Origin: Candidatus Peregrinibacteria bacterium
Lineage (GTDB): Bacteria; Patescibacteriota; Gracilibacteria; UBA1369; UM-FILTER-53-11
DNA length: 32,926 nt
NCBI GenBank assembly: GCA_016220145.1
Contig: JACRID010000005.1
Location: forward strand, 1 to 32,926
Direction of reading: 5' to 3'
The notes under the pieces were generated by a model. That model had not been told where the DNA came from. It made no database searches and saw nothing but the letters and a program-made list of their open reading frames with translations. Of this stretch, positions 29,198-32,926 are shown in pieces. Both the position numbers and the translations under genes were made by a program. Within the stretch, counting starts at the first letter, position 1. Each line of letters begins with the position of its first letter.

Positions 29198-30217
29198 TTA
29201 CATCGTTCGTCCGACAGCCTTAACAATAGGCTTAATTTCACCCATTAAATTTTTGAATTTATCTTCGTTGAGCGCCTGATCCGCATCGCACAATGCTGTG
29301 TCCGGATTTGTGTGAACTTCCACCATTATACCGTCGGCTCCTGCTGCAATCGCCGCGCGTGACATCGGCGCGATTAAATTGATCTTGCCCGTTCCATGGC
29401 TTGGATCAACGATAATCGGCAAATGAGAAAGTTCCTTCACAATCGGCACCGTGGCAATGCACAGAGTGTTGCGGGTCTCATCTTCAAACGTGCGGATTCC
29501 GCGTTCGCACAAAATCACGTCCTGATTTCCCTGCGCCAAAATGTATTCCGCCGCCAGTAAAAATTCTTTAATTGTAGCGGAAAGCCCGCGCTTCAACATC
29601 ACCGGCTTTTTGGTTTTGCCAACTTCTTTGAGCAAATCGAAGTTTTGCATATTTCGTGCGCCAATTTGCAATATATCTATGTGTCTTGCCACAAATTCGA
29701 CATCGCGTACATCCATAACTTCGGAAATGCTAACCAAACCGTGTTTTTTGGCGGCGATTTCAAGCATTTGAATTCCTTTTCTGCCAAGCCCCTGGAATGA
29801 GTATGGCGTTGTTCTGGGCTTGAAAGCTCCTCCGCGCAAAATTGTCGAACCGGCTTTTTTCACCGCTTTTGCGGCTTCTTCTATTTGTGCGTCGCTTTCC
29901 ACCGAACACGGGCCGGCCATTACAACGACCGTTTTACCGCCGATTTTGACGCCGTTGCCGCATTTAACAACAGTGCTTTCGTACTTTGTTTCGCGGCTTG
30001 CGAGCTTGTATGGGCGTAAAACCGGCATTACGTTCGAAACGCCCGGCAAACTTGCAATGTGGCGTTCGTCCAGCACGCGTTCATCGCCAATCACGGCGAT
30101 TACCGTGCGTTCGGTTCCAATGAGCGGGATCGGTTTTAGGCCTTCATACCTCTTAATTTCTTCCAGCACGCGCTCGATTTGATCTTTCGGCGCCTGCCTT
30201 TGCATTACTATAATCAT
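29198..30217 (-). CDS. aroF: DAHP synthase with ferredoxin-like regulatory domain
   Basis: Joins phosphoenolpyruvate and erythrose-4-phosphate to DAHP, the entry step of aromatic synthesis. I start it at the ATG at 30217 (MIIVMQRQAPKDQ), which matches the family start; an upstream TTG at 30271 would add 18 unrelated residues. The 339 residues then equal the Thermotoga maritima type. A ferredoxin-like domain (about 1-70), which in that enzyme mediates feedback by Tyr and Phe, precedes the barrel. The barrel has AGPCSVES, GGAFKPRTTPYSFQGLG, QIGARNMQNF, LCERGIRTFE, VDPSHGTG and VEVHTNPD, including the Cys, His, Glu and Asp metal ligands. It is the first large gene behind the attenuator at 30533-30598. 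Confidence 0.95.
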   Translation of the reverse strand: MIIVMQRQAPKDQIERVLEEIKRYEGLKPIPLIGTERTVIAVIGDERVLDERHIASLPGVSNVMPVLRPYKLASRETKYESTVVKCGNGVKIGGKTVVVMAGPCSVESDAQIEEAAKAVKKAGSTILRGGAFKPRTTPYSFQGLGRKGIQMLEIAAKKHGLVSISEVMDVRDVEFVARHIDILQIGARNMQNFDLLKEVGKTKKPVMLKRGLSATIKEFLLAAEYILAQGNQDVILCERGIRTFEDETRNTLCIATVPIVKELSHLPIIVDPSHGTGKINLIAPMSRAAIAAGADGIMVEVHTNPDTALCDADQALNEDKFKNLMGEIKPIVKAVGRTM

Positions 30218-30524
30218 GGGATTTTGTTGGCTATGGGATAAGGAGATTTTGACTTCGGGCTTAGCGTGCAAAGCGGCGATAAAGCCACTTGCTGTAAACT
30301 TTTATTGCAGTACCGCGCGTTTTCTCCATAAATGAGTTTAACATATTGAAGTGGGGTTAAATGGTAAGTATAAGTATTAAAAATTATTAAAGAAATTTTC
30401 GAGTTGTTCTAGCGCGAGCTTGGGTCTTGTGGGTCCCAAGCGAGCGCTGCCAAAGGAAGGGGGGCGAGTCCCCGCTTAGCGGGGCGAGCTCGTGGGGGAA
30501 ACCTTGGTTTCCCCCAGTTAAAAC
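30218..30524 (-). other. Long untranslated spacer between attenuator and aroF
   Basis: There are about 307 nt between the terminator T-run and the aroF start. No gene is supported. The part nearest the terminator holds three strong hairpins (30411-30516). The rest, 30218-30410, is AT-rich and shows no structure I can name. Confidence 0.6.
30411..30516. repeat. Array of three strong hairpins in the aroF leader
   Basis: First: AGCGC-GA-GCTTGGG (30411-30424) with CCCAAGC-GA-GCGCT (30435-30448), a 12-bp stem with tandem GA mismatches. Second: CCCCGC-TTA-GCGGGG (30470-30484), with CGAG/CTCG able to extend it. Third: TGGGGGAAACC/GGTTTCCCCCA (30493-30503/30506-30516), 11 bp. The block is GC-rich inside AT-rich DNA, so it may be an inserted repeat, or a structured part of the leader RNA. 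Confidence 0.65.
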
Positions 30525-30550
30525 AAAAAAAATCCCTCGCGTTTGAGGGA
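30525..30550 (-). terminator. Intrinsic terminator of the aromatic attenuator
   Basis: On the minus strand UCCCUC (30545-30550) pairs with GAGGGA (30533-30538) around AAACGC, followed at once by eight U (30525-30532). This is a standard Rho-independent terminator, more than 300 nt before the aroF start. It lies downstream of the leader peptide stop. Confidence 0.85.
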
Positions 30551-30598
30551 GATATTTGTAGGAAAACCTTTATGCTACAAAACCGCCCTCATGAAGGG
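30533..30598 (-). promoter_or_regulatory. Attenuator with alternative 1:2, 2:3 and 3:4 pairings
   Basis: Segment 1 CCCUU (30594-30598) can pair with segment 2 GAGGG (30586-30590). Segment 2 as UGAGGG (30586-30591) can instead pair with segment 3 CCCUCA (30544-30549). That pairing encloses a further 7-bp stem, UUUGUAG/CUACAAA (30575-30581/30555-30561), to make the antiterminator. Segment 3 can otherwise pair with segment 4 to make the terminator. Segment 1 lies in the last leader codons, and segment 2 begins at the leader stop codon. This is the geometry of trp/phe-type ribosome-mediated attenuation. Confidence 0.8.
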
Positions 30599-30639
30599 AA
30601 AAAATAAAAATAAAAGTTGTTCCAGACTCCTGTAGCCAT
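30589..30639 (-). CDS. Aromatic-rich leader peptide of the aroF operon
   Basis: The ORF encodes MATGVWNNFYFYFFPS and stops at UGA (30589-30591). Seven of its 16 residues are aromatic: one Trp and six in a row (Phe-Tyr-Phe-Tyr-Phe-Phe). For comparison, the E. coli pheA leader peptide has 15 residues with seven Phe. An in-frame ATG at 30654 would add five residues, but it overlaps the predicted -10 box. A transcript starting near 30645 would use the ATG at 30639 with almost no leader. Its role would be to sense charged tRNA-Phe and tRNA-Tyr (and perhaps tRNA-Trp) by ribosome stalling, and so to set readthrough into aroF, aroB and aroA-aroK. The role is inferred; the ORF and pairings are seen. 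Confidence 0.8.
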   Translation of the reverse strand: MATGVWNNFYFYFFPS

Positions 30640-30652
30640 ATTTGCAGAATTC

Positions 30653-30681
30653 ATTTTACGTATTTACTTTATATAAGTCAA
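30653..30681 (-). promoter_or_regulatory. Promoter of the aroF leader, across the tyrA stop
   Basis: TTGACT (30676-30681) lies in the last tyrA codons. After 17 bp comes TAAAAT (30653-30658), just beyond the tyrA stop. The start point near 30645 is 3-7 nt before the leader ATG at 30639. Confidence 0.7.
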
Positions 30682-31494
30682 GAGTCGGTTTGTTTCCTCC
30701 ATCGCGTCATCCTTAAATCTTCCAAGGAATTTTGATGTTTCACCAAACATCTTTTTGAATTTATTCAGGTCTTTTTTAGCTATTACGGAAGCCAAATCCT
30801 CGGTCTCCTTAAAGAGCATTTTAATGATTTTTTTCGTCTGCGGATTCAGCATTTGCAGTGAACCGTAAAGCGTCGGATCCTGCGAGAAAATCCTACCGAT
30901 CATGTCCATTTCAAGTTTGTAAATCGGACTGGCGACGGCAAGCGTTTTTTTAATCGGCATGCCAATTTTTCGCATCGTATGGCCCAAAACTATTGTGTGG
31001 AAGTGCAGCAAAACTTGAATTACGCTCATCAGCTCATCGTGTTCCTTCGGCGTCATTCTTGTGATTTTCGCGCCATCATCTTTGAAAAGTTTCTCGATCC
31101 ACAAGGCGGTTTCCTTCTGCGCGCGACCAACACACATCACGATGGTCTGATTCTTTAATCCAAGCGGACTTGGCCGAAACATCGGATGCAGCCCTATCAC
31201 GGACGCTTTGCTCTTCATCATCACGTTAATCGGCCTGACTTTGATCGAAGTACAATCTAAAAGCAGCTGTTTCTCATTTGTGTAAGGCAAAACTTCTTTA
31301 ATGACTTTCTCCGTTAGATGAATCGGAACCGCAAAGAAAATGACGTCGGATTTCTGTGCGAGCTTGCGTTTCGAGAGCTTTGTACCAATGTCATTTACCA
31401 AAACATCAAAGCCTTTTCTATTAAAAAAATCCGCGAAAAAACTGCCCATAATCCCATTTCCGCCAATGATGCCGACTGAGGGGGAAGAATTCAT
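30664..31494 (-). CDS. tyrA: Prephenate dehydrogenase (single-domain TyrA)
   Basis: Oxidatively decarboxylates prephenate to 4-hydroxyphenylpyruvate, the tyrosine precursor. The 276-residue protein has the NAD-binding GIIGGNGIMG (8-17), GLHPMFRPS with the catalytic His103, and a helical C-terminal domain. IQVLLHFHTIVLGH and SPIYKLEMDMIGRIFSQDP in that domain closely resemble the dehydrogenase part of E. coli TyrA. The N-terminal chorismate mutase domain of that enzyme is absent, as is any ACT domain. It lies upstream of, and may read into, the attenuated aroF operon, but it would itself escape the attenuator. Confidence 0.9.
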   Translation of the reverse strand: MNSSPSVGIIGGNGIMGSFFADFFNRKGFDVLVNDIGTKLSKRKLAQKSDVIFFAVPIHLTEKVIKEVLPYTNEKQLLLDCTSIKVRPINVMMKSKASVIGLHPMFRPSPLGLKNQTIVMCVGRAQKETALWIEKLFKDDGAKITRMTPKEHDELMSVIQVLLHFHTIVLGHTMRKIGMPIKKTLAVASPIYKLEMDMIGRIFSQDPTLYGSLQMLNPQTKKIIKMLFKETEDLASVIAKKDLNKFKKMFGETSKFLGRFKDDAMEETNRLLTYIK

Positions 31495-31526
31495 AAAATA
31501 GGAAAAACGTGAACAATCCTTTCTGA

Positions 31527-31532
31527 ATTATA
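31527..31532 (-). promoter_or_regulatory. -10 box of the tyrA promoter
   Basis: A perfect TATAAT on the minus strand, about 33 nt before the tyrA start; the -35 at 17 bp (TAGTGT) is weak. It lies back to back with the candidate tatD promoter. Confidence 0.5.
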
Positions 31533-31536
31533 GCTA

Positions 31537-31545
31537 TGGTATTCT
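31537..31545 (+). promoter_or_regulatory. Candidate extended -10 for tatD
   Basis: TGGTATTCT has a TGn extension and a -10-like hexamer (31540-31545). It overlaps the spacer of the divergent tyrA promoter, so the two would compete. No good -35 is seen. Confidence 0.4.
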
Positions 31546-31594
31546 ATTAACACTACCGATTATTCGCTCCCTCTGCCCTTGCACCCTCCTTTCC

Positions 31595-32371
31595 ATGTTT
31601 ATCGACACACACGCCCACATTCACGTAAAAGATTTTGACGCCGATCGCGCCGAGGTTATAAAAAGGGCGTTGGCGGCGAATGTTTCGTTAATAAATGTTG
31701 GGTTTGATACTTTAGGAAATGAAAACGCCGCAAAGTTGGCCGACGAAAACAAAACGATTTTTTGGGCCGGCGGTTATCATCCTCATCACGCCGATCTTGC
31801 AACAGATGAAAACTTGAAGAAGCTGGAAGAATTGGCGCGCGGCCCATACGGCAAAAAACTTGTTGCGCTGGGCGAAATGGGAATGGATTATTACCGCAAT
31901 CTTCAGCCGAAACAAACGCAGGAGGTTGCGCTGCGAGCCCAATTAAAATTGGCCAAGAAACTTGATTTGCCCGTGATAATTCACTGCCGTGATGCGGTTG
32001 CCGATACGTTAAAAATTCTTGCGGATGAAAAAATGACGCAGGTTGTTTTTCACTGTTTCACCGGCACTTTGGAAGAAGCGGTTGCGTGCTGGAATAGGGG
32101 ATACATGACTTCTTTCACTGCAATTTGCACCTATGAAAAAGCCGGTAATATTCGCGAAGTCATAAAAAATGCGCCGGTCGATAAAATAATGCTGGATAGC
32201 GATTGTCCTTATTTGGCGCCGCAGAAATATCGCGGAAAAAGAAACGAACCCGCGTACGTTTTTGAAACTTTTAATAAAATTGCGGAAGTAAAAAATATTC
32301 AGCCCAAGGAACTTGAGAAAATTCTGTTCGAAAATACCGTGAAATTCTTCAAGCTGCCAATTACTCATTAA
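31595..32371 (+). CDS. tatD: TatD-family metal-dependent DNase
   Basis: A 258-residue amidohydrolase-fold nuclease; characterised members are 3'-5' exonucleases or deoxyribonucleases. Metal ligands are visible: His6 and His8 in DTHAHIH, Glu in LGEMGMDYY, His in VIIHCRDA, His in VFHCFTG and Asp in LDSDCPYLAP. Length is normal (255-265). The ATG follows a pyrimidine-rich CCTCCTTTCC, so there is no Shine-Dalgarno sequence. The metallopeptidase gene follows after 3 nt. Confidence 0.95.
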   Translation: MFIDTHAHIHVKDFDADRAEVIKRALAANVSLINVGFDTLGNENAAKLADENKTIFWAGGYHPHHADLATDENLKKLEELARGPYGKKLVALGEMGMDYYRNLQPKQTQEVALRAQLKLAKKLDLPVIIHCRDAVADTLKILADEKMTQVVFHCFTGTLEEAVACWNRGYMTSFTAICTYEKAGNIREVIKNAPVDKIMLDSDCPYLAPQKYRGKRNEPAYVFETFNKIAEVKNIQPKELEKILFENTVKFFKLPITH

Positions 32372-32374
32372 TAT

Positions 32375-32752
32375 ATGGAACTCGATCGATTCGAAAAATT
32401 GGTTGATGAAGCATTGCGTGAGTTTCCAAAAAAACTGCGCGATGCAATCGGCAATGTGGCCATTGTTATTGAAGCTTTTCCGCGTTCAAAGAAAGTTGGC
32501 GAAATCGAAATAACACACGGCACGATTTTGCTGGGCCTTTATGAAGGTGTGCCTCAAAGTACGTGGGGCCGCAATCAAGGCGGAATTCCTCCGGACAAAA
32601 TTACAGTTTTTCAAGGCAGCATAGAGAGCATTGCAAAGTCGGAAAGCGATTTGAAAAAACTTGCGAGGGATGTGGTTTGGCATGAACTCGGGCATCATTT
32701 TGGTTTTGGAGAAGATGATTTGCGCAAAATCGAAGAGCGCAGGCGAAAATAA
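32375..32752 (+). CDS. Small zincin-like metallopeptidase
   Basis: A 125-residue protein with a HExxH zinc site, HELGHHFG (103-110), followed by acidic residues (EDD, 113-115) that may give the third ligand. Size, the central LGLYEGVP and PPDKITVFQ, and the C-terminal HExxH fit the minimal zincin family of small bacterial metallopeptidases (PF06262 type). No signal peptide is present, so it is probably cytoplasmic. The substrate is unknown. It starts 3 nt after tatD and is probably cotranscribed with it. Confidence 0.85.
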   Translation: MELDRFEKLVDEALREFPKKLRDAIGNVAIVIEAFPRSKKVGEIEITHGTILLGLYEGVPQSTWGRNQGGIPPDKITVFQGSIESIAKSESDLKKLARDVVWHELGHHFGFGEDDLRKIEERRRK

Positions 32753-32814
32753 TTTAACTGACGTACATGGATTGTTTTGGTATTATTAAACTCATCTTCA
32801 CCACTTAGCCCCTG

Positions 32815-32838
32815 AAGCCGGGATTGGATTGGCTTTTT
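32815..32838 (+). terminator. Weak candidate terminator after the metallopeptidase gene
   Basis: AAGCC (32815-32819) and GGCTT (32831-32835) can pair around 11 nt, and five T (32834-32838) overlap the 3' arm. It is short, so only weakly supported. Confidence 0.35.
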
Positions 32839-32884
32839 GAATGGGAAAAATGGGGATTGCGTAAAAAATGTAGTGCCAAAAAAA

Positions 32885-32926
32885 TTGACGTGTGATGATG
32901 ATGGGATATTCTGCTTTTCGAAGCAG
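32885..32926 (+). promoter_or_regulatory. Promoter and hairpin at the right edge
   Basis: TTGACG (32885-32890), 16 bp and TATTCT (32907-32912) form a plausible promoter reading out of the window. Overlapping it, CTGCTT-TTCG-AAGCAG (32911-32926) is a 6-bp stem with a TTCG loop. The transcribed gene lies outside the window; it could be protein- or RNA-coding. Confidence 0.45.

Noticed and set aside
30218-30271. Upstream TTG start for aroF
   Set aside because: It would add 18 residues unlike the family; the ATG at 30217 gives the standard N-terminus and length.
30525-30663. T-box riboswitch reading of the aroF leader
   Set aside because: GAGGGCGG loosely resembles the T-box bulge, but there is no long stem I, no specifier loop and no room for them. 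The aromatic ORF explains the pairings better.

Overview
The window looks like chromosomal DNA of a Candidate Phyla Radiation (Patescibacteria) bacterium. Pointers are a short bS21, a sigma-region-4/HARE-HTH regulator, a chromosomal VirB4-type ATPase with no conjugation genes around it, SLH-anchored and thrombospondin-3 surface proteins, many uncharacterised proteins and few Shine-Dalgarno sequences. UGA is a normal stop (it ends aroB and the HD protein in ATGA overlaps), so the UGA=Gly code of some CPR lineages is not used. A Peregrinibacteria-like lineage is possible, but this is a guess from gene content.

Layout. The left edge holds the start of a zinc-ribbon transposase, apparently frameshifted. 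Positions 156-12000 are a long minus-strand run. In transcription order it holds gyrA, a TSP3 surface protein, bL31, aroC, a lipoprotein with a shortened periplasmic-binding domain, a small unknown protein, tgt, an HD hydrolase, ruvA, pgi and the sigma4/HARE-HTH gene. At 12344-24721 are a VirB4-like ATPase, a convergent SLH/S41 protease, a FecR-domain protein, gyrB, rpsU, prmC, prfA and two unknown genes. At 24714-31494 are minus-strand biosynthesis genes: tyrA, a DAHP synthase (aroF), aroB, an aroA-aroK fusion and nadB. tatD and a zincin metallopeptidase close the window on the plus strand.

Most interesting result. Between tyrA and aroF lies what reads as a complete ribosome-mediated attenuator. 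It has a TTGACT-17-TAAAAT promoter across the tyrA stop and a 16-codon ORF encoding MATGVWNNFYFYFFPS. It also has mutually exclusive 1:2, 2:3 and 3:4 pairings and an intrinsic terminator with eight U. Aromatic amino-acid supply would thereby control aroF-aroB-aroAK, as pheL does for pheA in enterobacteria. I know of no such system described in CPR bacteria.

Second result. Palindromic repeats resembling Rickettsia palindromic elements lie in intergenic DNA and also, in open frame, inside genes. One 47-bp element is identical in nadB and aroA but in opposite orientation, so it is translated as two unrelated peptides; a shorter one lies in prmC. Two further hairpin repeat families lie directly upstream of tgt and prfA, and of gyrA and aroB.

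Working together: aroF, aroB, aroA-aroK, aroC and tyrA make most of the route to chorismate and tyrosine (aroD, aroE, chorismate mutase and the Phe branch are not in the window). prmC and prfA form a translation-termination pair, and gyrA and gyrB are about 7 kb apart. No tRNA, rRNA or CRISPR array was seen.
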